This document shows positions 8,840 through 20,806 of a DNA stretch of 64,000 nt, one piece after another. The translations under genes and the position numbers were made by a program. The stretch covers positions 1 to 64,000 of the forward strand of contig NADL03000208.1 in assembly GCA_002205965.3 (NCBI GenBank), read 5' to 3'. Each line of letters begins with the position of its first letter. Position 1 is the stretch's first letter. Below the pieces are notes generated by a model, which saw only the letters and a program-made list of their open reading frames with translations, was not told the origin of the DNA and ran no database searches. Source of the stretch: Kappaphycus alvarezii. Lineage: Eukaryota > Rhodophyta > Florideophyceae > Gigartinales > Solieriaceae.

Positions 8840-11800
8840 CTAAATAGGCGTGGCTAATCTAATGAGGTGATGACTGTACAGTCTGCATGGCTGTACGCCA
8901 GAGGAGAGGAACTGTCGGAACGACTTGGGTGTAAACGCCAGCGCGCACTGCGCACGCGTGCACTGGAAGACAGGCACTGGCACCGCGCGACACATCTCAG
9001 CACGCACCCTCGACGGTTTCGCCGACCATCCCCAGGTAATGTCGATGTACGTCATGCATCTCCTTGCCGAGGATCTTTGTGAGCGAATCCGCCTTGTTTT
9101 CCTCGGAAGGTGTGTAGACCACCTGACGTGACCGTCCTCGACAGCCCCGCGTACTTGTGTAGCGAAGCGCGACGTATTTGACGCGGTGCAGGCCATGGAC
9201 GTGAATCGACCAAGGAATCGCCCCCAGGTTGTCCGTGAATACGACGGTTTGCGACGTTACGTACAGTCGATCTCGTCCAGTAGCTTTCGCATCCACACAA
9301 ATTCGCGCACACAGCGGCGAGCGCCGCGAACTCCGCTCAGAATTCGACATTGCCGTTGCCGTCTGTGACGAGACCAATGACAAGAGCGGACGCAAAGGGA
9401 CGACAAGCCCGATCGAGAGCGCCTCTTCTTCGTCCCTCGCCCAATCGGCATCGCGCCAGGCTTCGAGTCCCTTGCTCTCAGTATCCGTCGGCATTAAGAT
9501 GCCCACGTACGTATTCCTTTCAAGTAGCGGACGAGGTGCTTCAATGTCTTCCAGTCGCTTGGTGTCGGATCGTCCTGAAACTTCCCGAGCAGGGACACTG
9601 CAGTGGCAATGTCCGGGCGCGTACGAGTTGACAAGTAGATGAGCGACCTGAGCACATGACGGTACCGCACTCCAGTCATCTCGCGTTTCTCCTCGCCAGT
9701 TGCCGGCTTGCGTTCGCGTACAGTGGATGATTCAGAGGCAGAGGTGTAAGAACCGGCTTGCAGTCCTGCATCTTGACGGTGGCGACGACCCGTCTCTTGC
9801 GTTATGAGAGTAGACCATCTGGAGTCGCTCGATCTTTATACCGAGGAAATGACTGCACAATCCCAGGTCGGATATCGTCAAGAGCTCACCCAGCTTCTTA
9901 ACTGCAGTCACGTCAGTGTTCGTCCAATGACGAGTAAATCGTCGACGTACGCGACGATGTAGACCTGCACGACCTGGGCCCCCGATGAAGAGGCAGTCGC
10001 TTGACTTTGCACGACGGAATCCGACTTCGGACAGTTTAGCAGTCATGTGTTCGTACCACAGCTTAGGCGTTATGGCGGAGACCGTAAAGTGATTTCACCA
10101 GTCTTACAGTCCTTCCGTTCGCGAAGAAACTCCAGGGACGGTGGGTAGTCGTACCCAGATCGTATCGGTGTCTGGCAGTCTGGCGTGTAGGAACGCGCCT
10201 TTAACGTCTAGTTGCTGCACAGTCCACTTCTTGTAGACGGAAACGGCAAACATCAGTCGCACGAGCTCATGCAGGCCACAGGCGCGTACAGCTGAGCACA
10301 ATCGGTAACGTCAGCTTGCAGATTCCCACGGACTACGAGTCGTGCTTTGTACTTTGCCACGTTGCCTCGGTCCCGCTTGACCCGCAGGACTATACCCGAC
10401 GGTAAGACATCTGCTTCTTTCGGAGGATTGCGTCCACCTCCGTTAGTCCAGGTCTTATTGCGCTCGATGCTGTCGAACTCGTCCTTGATGGCTTCGAGCC
10501 ACTTCTGACTGTAGCCACTTGAGCGCACGTCCCAACTTGGGTTCATCGCAGTTCGCGATGTACGTCCGTGCAGCACAACTGTATTAATGTCACCACGTGC
10601 CCGCAGATTGTACCCACCAATGCTTGGCGGTTTTCGTCATCGTCGTTTCGTTGTTTTCGCTATCGTCGGAGGAGTCTTGATTGTTACTCTCTCTCCATGT
10701 TGGCTCGGCTTGGACGGAATGTGCGTCAGGTACTCCTCAACAAAAGATCTGTCGGTCCGTCCTTTGGCGTGTCATCATGCACGTCGATTTCGACCATTCC
10801 TCGGCGTTGTCATCATCACGCTCACGTCGAGTTCCGTCGTCGAAGACTGACAGTCCCGGAAAGACCTTCTCGCGCGAGTGGACGTGTTTCGTCCTGACGA
10901 TTCCGTCTGAAGTGAGGACTAGTAGACGCCGCCGTCGTCGTGGTAGAGAAAAGGCCGTCACGAACTCGAGCCTCGAACGTCCCCAGTTTCTTGACTGAAC
11001 GACGGTAACTGACTTGACAGCCAAGGGACGCATATGCGACAGACCAGGCGGACGTTGACCGAAGGACACTTGGTACGGTACCTCCTTCGTCGCACTGTGT
11101 GAACAAAGTTTTTACAGGCTGCAACGTGTCGTACCGCCTGGTCCCAGAAGCGGAGCGGAAGCTTGGCTTGTGCGAGACATGTCCTTGCGAGGCCGAGAAT
11201 CGTCTATGCGTGCGCTCGGCAAGTCCTTTGACTCTGGCGTATACGGCGACGTAATCGACACTTGCCCACTTGGTACGCCAGCGCTTCGAGCGCGCGGGTG
11301 AACTCGGACCCATCATGTGTACCCGTTTGACTGTACAGCCGGTTTGCCTTTGTAGAAGCGCACGAAGCGGAGGACTGCGTCGGATGCGTCGGCCTTCGAC
11401 TTGATTGGGCGGACGCAGTATAGCGCGAGTACTCATCGAATATACATACAAAGTAGTGTGTCCGCTGACGGATTCCGTCTCGATCTTCCCGTCGTGTCGA
11501 AGTGAAGCGTGCCTGTCTCAGTGGCACGCGTCAAGGAGCCGGGAATCGGCGACGATACTTGCGTTTGAGGCACTCTTCACAGTCCGTCGCCGTGCACGAC
11601 GTGTGTGGTAACGCCCGGACTGGACTTCACGTCTCACAGCCTTCAAGGGGAGTGCGTGACCCAGGCGAAGGTGCCACAGTTTGTCGTTACCGTCCTCTGT
11701 CTTGATTAGCTTCTGCTTTTTTGGTTGTGCAGGTGTTTTCGGTTCGTCGTCAGTGTCGTTAGCTCCCCTGCACTGTTAGTGCTGATGTGCTGTCGGTTCC

Positions 11801-12963
11801 GTTATCTGTTGCGGCCTTGGATGGGGACATAATGTCTTCCGCATCTTCTGCAGCTGCGCAACTGGTCGGATCGTCTCGAGCATGTCTCTTGCGATGGCCA
11901 TCATGGCTTAGACCTTCTCTTCTTCCGAATCGGAAAGGCGAGGCAGCGATGTCGAACCGTCTTCGCGTACGTAAAACAGTCCGTCGCGTCTTGTTCACGT
12001 AGCCGAGTGTCGACATGTTGTCTCGCAAGTGAAGAGGATTGCACGTCTCGAGATGAACAGTACCCCAATGTCCTTCTTCACCAACAGGTACCGACAAAAG
12101 GCTCATGCCTGCATCAGGGACAACGAGTGTGTCTGACAGGCTAACCTTTCGCTTGTCGGAGTCCGTCGGAAAAATACTTTCCGCACGCCTTTGTGGCTAG
12201 CGCTAACTGTTGATTCGTCAGCCATTGTGATCTTTGTGTAGCATGGCGATTTCGACTGTACGCGGTCTTCGTGCGGCGTGATGTGCAACACCGTCCCGCT
12301 GTCAAGCATCAACCTGTCGTCTTTCAGTCCGTTGTGTGACGTACTGCCGCGCGCCATGGCGGAACGCTCTTCGCCTTTCTTTTTCTTGCGATGACTGTCA
12401 AAATTTTCGACCTTTCCTCGGCTCGCGGGTCTTCCCATCCAGGATATTCTTGACGAATTTGGACAGTACATCAACGCGGCTATTCTCACCAAGCGGGTTG
12501 AGGAAGCACTGCGCCGTCGAATGTCTCGTCTTATGACAGATCTGACAGCCACTGTGCGTCGCGCTCGCCCTGCCGTTTTGCGACCATTTGACGATAACGA
12601 CTCGGCTTCTTCAACCAGACGGCTCGTCACTTCTTCCCACGTGATGTCGGATTTGACAGTGTCTTGATCGCGGCAGTCACCGGCCGCAGGTCGAGTACGT
12701 CAACGGACGCGACAAGTATGCCACTAGCGAGCGAGTCGTCGAACGTCGTCCCCATGCTGCGGTGTTGCTCCAACAGCGCGGCCAACTTGTCGACGTGTTT
12801 CGGCATGTTGTCTTTCCGACTATTGTTGCGCGTCGAAACGATTTCCGACATCTTGGCAATCTTCGAGGCGGTAGAACGCAAGTCGTACCGTCGATCGAGC
12901 TTTGCCAACATCTCCGCCGGATTGCCAATGACAGCACGGACGACAGCGGCGCCTGATCGCTAA
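8840..12963 (-). pseudogene. GC-rich Copia gag-pol polyprotein, frameshifted
   Basis: Minus strand, in Copia order. Gag at about 12627-12911 (DRRYDLRSTASKIAKMSEI, VDKLAALLEQHRSM). Protease at about 12240-12330 with LMLDSGTVLHITP (D-S-G loop). Integrase core at about 11220-11480, with FVCIFDEYSRY carrying the first D and DGSEFTRALEAL the second. RT from 10576 down to about 9494: YKARLVVRGNLQ, APVA, VQQLDVKGAFLH, the catalytic AYVDDLLV near 9930-9950, and TRTRPDIATAVSLL. RNase H at about 8997-9506, with the closing NKADSLTKILGKEM. At least ten frame changes; composition is CpG-rich, unlike neighbouring elements. LTRs were not identified. Confidence 0.8.
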
Positions 12964-13019
12964 GCGTACTGACAATCAGTTTGCTCGCTTTGCGTTAATG
13001 TTTCGCGTCGTCGGTGCCG

Positions 13020-14330
13020 ACATCTGCAGCAGCGGTAGAGGCCGTTCCCTCTATCTATTTTGTTCAGACGGGCGAGCATGAGGCGAGCTACATGTCCACC
13101 GGGCGTAGCGCCAGGGATGTCTCGTACCATAAAGCATTTGATTCCGTCAAGGAAGTCGCGCTTTTGCTCGACTGTGGTCTTGGAGACGATTCCAAGGTGT
13201 TGGAGGACGGGTAGACTTATCAGTAGGTCTTCTACGGCTATTTCAGAGGCATGACGTTTATAAGCGCCAATGTACCGGTGGAGAGTTTTAAGATGGTTCT
13301 CGGTGGTGTCCAGGTGCGTGCGAAACGGAAGCATTGATCTTCGTTTGTGTTTTTCAGGGAAACTTGAAGAGTCACCGTGTCGATCATCGGCATCTTCCCG
13401 ATGCAATTGAGGACGTTTCGTTCTGCGACGGTTGGCGAGACGATGTATTCCCCACTTCCTTTGTCGGTACGGCCTTTGGAGGACATAGACTCGGCGCCAT
13501 CTGTGAGGATTACCGGTAAGGGAGATGTTGCGGCGTGTTGACGTTTTTCGGCTTGGCTTTGGACTTTCCTCCGAGACATCTAACAGCTTTGTTAGAGTCG
13601 GCATCCGTCTTGTCGAATGCTGCGTGAACTTGCTATTGAATCGATTTTGATGGACCAGGGCGGGCTTTCTCTCCGGCGTGTACCTTGCGCAAATCTGCCT
13701 TCTGATCTTCCGGGCACTCACGGTAGTCCCGCAGGAGATGGCGAATCCCTTTCGATTAATGTGATTATTATAGGCACACAGGGGTTTCCTGACTTTGACT
13801 TTGCAATCCTTTTTTCCGACTGTTCTTGACGATTGCCTCCTCGGCTTTGCTTCTTCGACACTAGCGACGACGACGAATTGGAATTCGGTTTCCCGTTACC
13901 TACTAGCTGGAACGCCTCAGACAGTCGAATCGCGTGCTTCATGGGGCCACAGAATTCCTTCTAAAGGGCGTGATGGGAGAGTTGCAGGTCCGAGTCGAGA
14001 CGCGACTGAAGCGAAGTGGGACGAATTACCGAAAGGACGTGATAGACGGCTACCTTTTGGTTTTCCTTGATCAGCTGGGACAGACCGTCGCGGCAAAGGA
14101 TTTTCATGTACTTTACGAACAGATTTTGAATCTTCGAAGTGGAGTTGGCGTCGCGCATGTTGATTCGGAGCTCCTCGGAGATGGTTGCATTGAGTTTCCC
14201 GAGAATAAAGACTTCTTTCGACTTCTCGCCTTGTCGAGGAAATTCCGTCGTCGATTGTCCGGCAGGTTGTCGATAGTCTTCATACGCTGTAGTGGTATGC
14301 GAAAAGGTACAGCTGGAGCACAAAAGTAAG
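13020..14330 (-). pseudogene. gag-protease fragment of a different LTR retrotransposon
   Basis: Reading leftward: a gag-like helical region (13961-14323, with LGKLNATISEELRINM), a serine- and lysine-rich linker (13718-13942), a C/H-containing segment followed by a basic stretch like retroelement zinc knuckles, and a retropepsin-like domain (13060-13580) whose closing part reads EDLLISLPVLQHLGI, the conserved GxxxL-type turn of LTR-element proteases. The catalytic D-T/S-G is not clear. Pol is absent; the fragment stops where the GC-rich Copia starts. Its sequence differs from the gag and protease at 22-24 kb, so it is a separate family. Confidence 0.55.
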
Positions 14331-14392
14331 TTGTAACAGTACAGTACTGTAACACCTTCGTGGTTTTAGGTGTAAAGCGCGGACTAGGAATA

Positions 14393-14746
14393 TGTAGTAT
14401 GTGTAGTGTCAGCGAAGGGGAGTGAGTAAGGAAGGCTCAGTGAACGGTTACAAAAGCCCCCGGGATGCCGTTGAAGTCCCGTATTTGGTGTGTTTAATTA
14501 GGCCGATCTCCATAGATAGTTGACACACAGGTAGGTAGCTAGTCCGATGGACTTCTTTTCCCTATCCTCTGTTCTCTCTCTTATCGCCCCGATCGGGCGG
14601 AGAGATCTGCCTTATATAGCCGTTGAGTGGTAACAACTCGATATGTACAGTATTGCATTACCGGTAGCACCATACACCGGTACTGCCACCTGTCAAATAC
14701 GGCACAAGTCATCGAAGTTGCCAAATCACTGTAGTCGTGGCCCGCG
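14393..14746 (-). repeat. LTR, family A, copy 1
   Basis: A 354-bp stretch about 88-90% identical to 24057-24407 in the same orientation. Both begin TGTAGTATG and end at GTCGTGGCCCGCG on the plus strand. On the minus strand it has a TATA box, TATATAAGG (near 14610-14620), supporting minus-strand transcription. It could be the 3' LTR of the element whose 5' LTR is at 24057-24407, interrupted by the plus-strand Copia, or a solo copy. Confidence 0.75.
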
Positions 14747-15413
14747 TGTGAAGATAAAGATGGTAGAACAAATATACTCTCAACAGCATACTGTAACTTT
14801 TGTATTACAGTAAGCTGAACAGATGTCGCTTCTTTTAATGTTACTTGGCACCCGCTTGGATTCACTCTACCTCAAGCGGTCGTTTGAATCAACTAACTCA
14901 GGTTCACTATCTAGGAACAGATACTTAAGTTAGAAGTCCAATACCATAACTGAGTAAATATTCTGGTCACTACTGTTATCATTCTCATATTTTCTTTATC
15001 ATCGTGCCCAAACGCAAGTGCGTTTTGTCCACATTCCGGAATAAGGTCAAACGCGAAAGCGTATTCAAAGGTCCAGCGCCATCTGTTGAAAGCATTTCTC
15101 GTCTGAGCTCACCCAAATTTTAAGGAAGGGAAGTTTCCCCTTTAAACCAGACAATTGAATTCAAACATACGTCCACCAGAAACCCGCAATTTTAAACTCA
15201 AGAGAGTCTTGACGTCCTTCGAAACATTCACACAACGAACGCGAGCATCCGCTATTCTGCATTTACCGGGACACAAATTAAAATATAACTCGATAGAGCT
15301 CTGAGTTGAGGAAAGCAACCATCCTCACCACTACCCACCCTCAAACCTAACCCTAAGATCAGTCAAACACCACAACATTCAAACCAAAGCTATCTCCCAA
15401 ACATTTCGTCGAC
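14747..15413. other. upstream region of the plus-strand Copia element
   Basis: No coding domain seen. Presumably includes the 5' LTR and leader of the element starting at 15414, but no matching 3' copy was recognised downstream of 20443, so LTR borders cannot be given. Confidence 0.35.
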
Positions 15414-17323
15414 ATGGCGGACCGTCAAGGACGCCCAAACCGTCCAAACCCTCCAAATCGCCAACAACAGGGTAATCAAAATCAGCGTCACAATGAGGAT
15501 GAACATCCCCCGGAATATCAACTGGGACAGAGTCGTTGCAAGAAACGAAGAACAGTATACATTAACAGATTTCTTTCGACTGTTTGAGGAATTTCATCCA
15601 GGAGTCCGAGGCGATGATCTTCGCAACGTGATAAAGGAAGAACTGTTCAGTTGGCAATTCTCTCGAGTCGAAGTACTGAGCAACGCCAAAATCTTCAAGT
15701 ACATCAAAATCTTCTTAGAGGATCAAGATGTACTTCTTCCAAATTTATATCGAGGCACAAACTTAAACATGATCAGAATCATTGCCGCCATCTGGAGCGA
15801 AGACCAATTCCGCGAAGAAGTCGAGGCCGCTTTAGCTCGTCATAACGCCCACAGGAAAGGGAGCCTTCCTACAGGTATGAATACTGTTACACCTCGTGAA
15901 ATACAGACACCTGGTCGCCAACCTAATAATGACAATCGTAACTTTGATACACGTAGACAACTGAATTTCGGTGAGCAAGAACCAAGCATATCAAATGTCT
16001 ACGCCAAAGTTCAATCCTGTTACAAGACGGATAACGCCAAATTTGGTGGTAGTAACGAAGAAAACTTCCAACTCATGCTCACACAATATGAGCACATTTG
16101 TCGAATCAACAATGTCAATGCCCAACAGAAAGCTCAATTTTTTCACGCCATGTTGAAAGATGAAGCTTTGCATTTCTACCATTCCGAGCTGAGCAACATA
16201 CAAGATTGGCAGACAATAGTTCACGCTCTTCTCCAGCGCTACAACAGTGCCGCTCGTATGCGCAGTATCGAAGACGAAGTCCACTCTCTCACAATCGAAC
16301 AATTCATGGGCGATAGTGATCATGCTGGTACTGCTCTTCAAAAACTTGCTCGTCGCATCGAGACCCGTCCCTCAATGTCCAAACGGCCGAACCCGAGACT
16401 GTGACAAAAGGGTCGCCCTTTACAAGGCCGTTCGTTCAATGGACTGTGCCGATGCGCCAATCACGGCAATGGCCAACGACAATATTTCGTAAAAAAGACT
16501 TCTTGACGATCTCGTCCTCGCCGAACAGAACTACCGCATCAAAAAGGCCATCCAACAAGAACGATCATCCTTCGTAAAAAGCAAGTCTTCGCAGAGTATT
16601 TCGCCATCCCAACACGTTAATCGTTCTGGATTATCAGAGCTCGGCTCAAATGTAGACGCAGTTAATTGGTTTCAAGATCAAGCTCGGTATGGCAGAGACC
16701 CGCTAGCCCCGAGCCGAAGGCAACTTACCTCCAACAAAGACAAAAAGTGCTTCAACTGCGGAGACAACAATCACGTTGCACGCCGATGCACAAAGCCAAG
16801 AGACGATGAAAGGATTGTACGACATCGCATAAAGTTCATGCTTCGAGATAAGTCTCCAACACAACAGGTGACAATACTCAAAAAAATGCTGTCCGAACAA
16901 TCTGAACACATCAACTTTTTATCTGAAATTTTATGCAATGCCATGGACGATAATTTACAGCCTTACAGTGCGGATTCAGACAGCGGTGAAAGTTCACTTG
17001 ACGATGGATACTCCGCCGGGTCCATTTCGGAGGACGAATCTTTGTCCAAAACGCCCCCTGATCCTCAAGATGTTATGTTTACCAAAGCAATCCCCCAACA
17101 TTCAGAACACCTTCATTTGCCGTCATGCAACCTGGACTCAGCTTCTACACTCTCAAGTTCACCGGATCTTATCTTATCAGACGAAGAACATACATCGCCG
17201 ACGTCCCGTTTTCTCGGTGATCCAGACATATCCGCATTTTGCACCTCGTGGTCAAGTGCCGCTTCACTCACCAACGCCCTACCTGACGAGCAAGGTGATT
17301 CCATCGGCAAGCAGCTTTTTTGA
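15414..17323 (+). pseudogene. Copia-type gag with CCHC zinc knuckle
   Basis: Start chosen at ATG 15414, which opens a Q/N/P-rich N-terminus (MADRQGRPNRPNPPN). One frame change near 15500 leads into the main gag frame (to 16404), and another near 16350-16400 continues it. The zinc knuckle CFNCGDNNHVARRC (CX2CX4HX4C) is at about 16750-16791. The C-terminal third is acidic and serine-rich, with the frame ending at 17323. Gag packages element RNA into virus-like particles. Only about three frame changes interrupt it, making this among the best-preserved LTR elements here. Confidence 0.8.
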
Positions 17324-20300
17324 CGGGGGGCATACAACCACCAAGTCAGTATGCCCCGAACAGCAAACATCCCCCCGACAAGACTAAATGCTGCAAGATT
17401 GCCGGAAGAAGACACCGAAAAACAAGATCACCAGTTCATCTCGGCCAACGTATTATCAAGACGTTTTTCTATTGTGCAAATCAGTTCTACGCTTCGAGCT
17501 CACAAGTTTTTGAAGGAGCATGTCTCGATATCGGTGCGCAACGATCGTGTATCGGCAAACCCCAAGCCAAAGCACTATGCCGAATGATGAAGCGTAAACT
17601 CCGTCTGAATCGTTCTGAATACAGTTTCAAATTTGGGGATAACATCTTCATGAGTCTCGGCTCGATGACAATCCGTATCCCCACCCCAGATGGTGCTTTC
17701 TTAGAGATAGCTGTTGACGTAATCAACGCCGACGTCCCACTCCTACTGGGGCTTGATGTTCTTGACGATCACAAACTAGTCGCCGATAACGTGGAAAACG
17801 TCTTACATAGCCGAATATTTGGATGAAAACTCCCGATCGCCCGTCGTCACCATCATATGTATCTTCAATGGAACACTAAATGCATGTTATACACAAGAGC
17901 TGAACTCAAGCGTCTCCACAGACACTTTTGGCATCCATCGGCCTCTAAAGTATACAATCTACTCCAACGAGTCAAGCCTACGGATACATCATCGAACACG
18001 CTACGTACGCTGGAGGAGATTAGCAAAGCATATCACACTTGTCAGAAGTAGAGCAAAGGACCTCATCGCTTCCGTGTTAGTCTTCCCTCTGGAGACTGTG
18101 TTTTTAACCACGAACTGGCCCCCGATCTTTTTTGGCTAAAAGGGAAACCAGCTCTTCACGTTGTTGACACCCATACGCACTTTTCCGCCGCGATGTTCTT
18201 GCCTGATAAGTCCACCAGTACAATATGGAACGCTTTCTTGGTTTGCTGGGTGGCTACGTATATCGGCTATCCCGACAAAATTAGATTGGATCAAGACAGC
18301 GTGTTTAAGAGCAACGAATTCACTTCTCTAACAAAATCCGCAGGAATCGAGATTCAGTTGTCCGGCGTACACTCACATAACGCGCTTGGTAACGGCGAAC
18401 GTTACCACTCTCCACTACGCCGCATCTTTCTGAAAATTATAGAGGACGTACCGGACCTCGACTGGAATATCGCCCTGCAGCTGTCAATCAAGGCCATGAA
18501 CGATACGACCGGACCGGACGATCTCGTCCCGTCACTGCTCGTGTTTGGAGCGATCCCCAGATTCCCTCCCCAGTCTACACCCCTCCTATCGCACGAAGAT
18601 CGCATGAGAGCAATGAATATCGCCCGTCTGGAGATGGCAGTCATTTCAGCTGAACTCAAAATACGACGAGCGCTTCGTGAGAAGGTCCCTCCCGCCACAG
18701 ACTACTTTGTAAGCCCAGAGGATTCATTCTACGTATGGAACGAAGGTACAAAGCAATGGAGAGGGCACTTTACGGTAACAAGGACGTTCCAACGAAACGT
18801 CTGGGTAAAAAGGCCTGATACTGAAGCTCAGTACTCACTCGACCATGTTTTGCCATTTACAAACACAGATGGAATGGGCCTTCTTTCCCACATTCATCAC
18901 TCCCTATCAGGCATGTCTAAGCATTCAAATACCGAATCATTTCGTGTCTACCTAACCGAGGTCCTGAAGCCTGGTGACCGACGTGGGACGACCCTCGTTT
19001 CGATGCTGCTCGCCTAAAAGAAATAAAAGGGTTACTGGATCGCAATATCTTCGAAGTCTTACTCCGAGACGAATTACCAACCGATGCAAATATCCTTGGA
19101 GGACGCTTCGTGCTTTCTATCAAGAACAAAAATACCGAAAAGGAACTATAAAAAGCACGCTACGTTGTACAAGGACACCTGAAAAAGAACTGCACCATCT
19201 AATGGCATCCAGCGACTACTTTAAGGGTAAGCTCCGTACGGCTGATCATGGCTCTGGCTGCTATCTTTGGTTTCCGTATATGGTCTCAAGATGTAACCCA
19301 AGCATATCTGCAATCGGCAGGCACACTACTTCGAGACGTGTACGTAAAACCGCCGAAAGAGTTCCATTTAGCCCCCAACCAGCTTCTCAATCTGCTAAAA
19401 CCTCTTTACGGCTTGACGGACGCCGGAGACTATTGGGATGCAACAATCACACACCATCTCAAGAACGATCTCGAAATGCGAGCATCGGCACTAGACATAA
19501 GGCTATTCTTCAAACTGATACAGGGAAAATTGGCTGGAATATCTGGGATGTACGTGGATGATAGTTTCCACGCTGGGAACGAAGAGTTCCTAGAACACAC
19601 CAAGAAAACGGAGCAAAAGTTTGACTCCAAACCACGGGACATGAACGACTTCAATTTCGCGGGAATGCATGTTGAAACAACAGCTGAAGGCTTCAGACTC
19701 TATCAAACCTAATACCTTAAACGCATTAAGCCTCTACCGTCAGATGCCTCATTCCGTGACTACCGCGCGCTATGGAAACGCCTCAAATGGCTCACCCACA
19801 CCCGACCAGACATCGCCTGTGGTTTAACAAGTCCTCTCAAATCACAGAAACAAAATTTGGACCAACTGCGATTACGTTGATCAACAAAATAGTCAATCAC
19901 GCACACAAATATCCAGAACGCGGTATTACGCAACTCAAGCCGGACTTAGACTCGCTTTATCTGCGCGTCTACGCCGACAGAAGCTTCGCAGACAACGATG
20001 ACTTATCAACGCAACTCGGATACCTCGTACTTTTGTGCGACAAACAGGGAAGAAGTAAAATTATACACTCCAGCACGCACAAGTCACGCCGTGTTGTAAG
20101 TTCGGTTCTAGGTGGCGAAACATATGCCTTCGCTGACGGTATGGATTTTGGTCTTGCAGTCAAACACGACCTCGAACAGATGCTCGGCCGGAAACTACGA
20201 GTCAGAATATTCACCGACTCCAAATCTCTGTTTGACGTCATGGTGAAGAATACTACCACTACCGAAAAGAGACTAATGATTGACGTCCAAGCCATGAGAG

Positions 20301-20443
20301 AGGCCTACAAAAGAATGGAAGTCAGCGACGTAGCATGGGTTCGAAGTGAAAACAACTCAGCAGACGCGCTAACAAAGGTGAAGGAGAACGCACCGGACCG
20401 TAAGCGGGGACGAGAAGCTTCCACACGAAGAAGCTATTCGTAG
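17320..20443 (+). pseudogene. Copia-type pol: protease, integrase, RT, RNase H
   Basis: Protease: ACLDIGAQRSCIG then VPLLLGLDVLDDH; the catalytic triplet is D-I-G rather than D-T/S-G. Integrase: zinc-binding HRHFWHPSASK...C (17890-18050), core D in VVDTHTHFSA, second D in RLDQDSVFKS, and E in GNGERYHSPLRR (18160-18430). RT: SQDVTQAYLQSA, LLKPLYGLTDAGDYWD, and catalytic MYVDDSFHAGN (about 19550). RNase H: YADRSFADND, GGETYAFADG, IFTDSKSLFDV and NNSADALTK, covering the four acidic positions. Order PR-IN-RT-RH is Copia-type. Frame changes near 17825, 18050, 19015, 19140 and 19715 break it. Neighbour elements lie on the opposite strand, so this is probably a nested later insertion. Confidence 0.85.
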
Positions 20444-20806
20444 TCCATCCTTTGGAAGGCGGACATAGACGTTGCGATTCAACGTTCCCGGTTGGAGAAA
20501 TGCACCAGAGATGTCAATCGTTCCTAACGATCGAAGTATCGCTGCAGCGCAAAGAAGAGCCCGTATAAACAGGAAACTGACCGTTGCCTAGTCCTTACGG
20601 ATGAAATGCGATATAAGATTTGCATCTCTGGGTGAGCTCTAATATATACTTCCTCATACGCGTTTTATCCTTGTAATTGGAGTTTTCCTTCGCGATAGAT
20701 TCATCAAAAAGTCACCCTGGTGCGATCGAAGCGATTTTGTTTTCCGTCACAGGCTCATCAACAATCGCGATTCGAATTTGGCGAAGTATTGCTTGCTTCT
20801 GTGACT
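20444..20806. other. downstream region of the plus-strand Copia
   Basis: No domain recognised; expected to hold the 3' LTR of the element ending at 20443. Contains TATA-like TATATAC near 20640. Confidence 0.3.
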
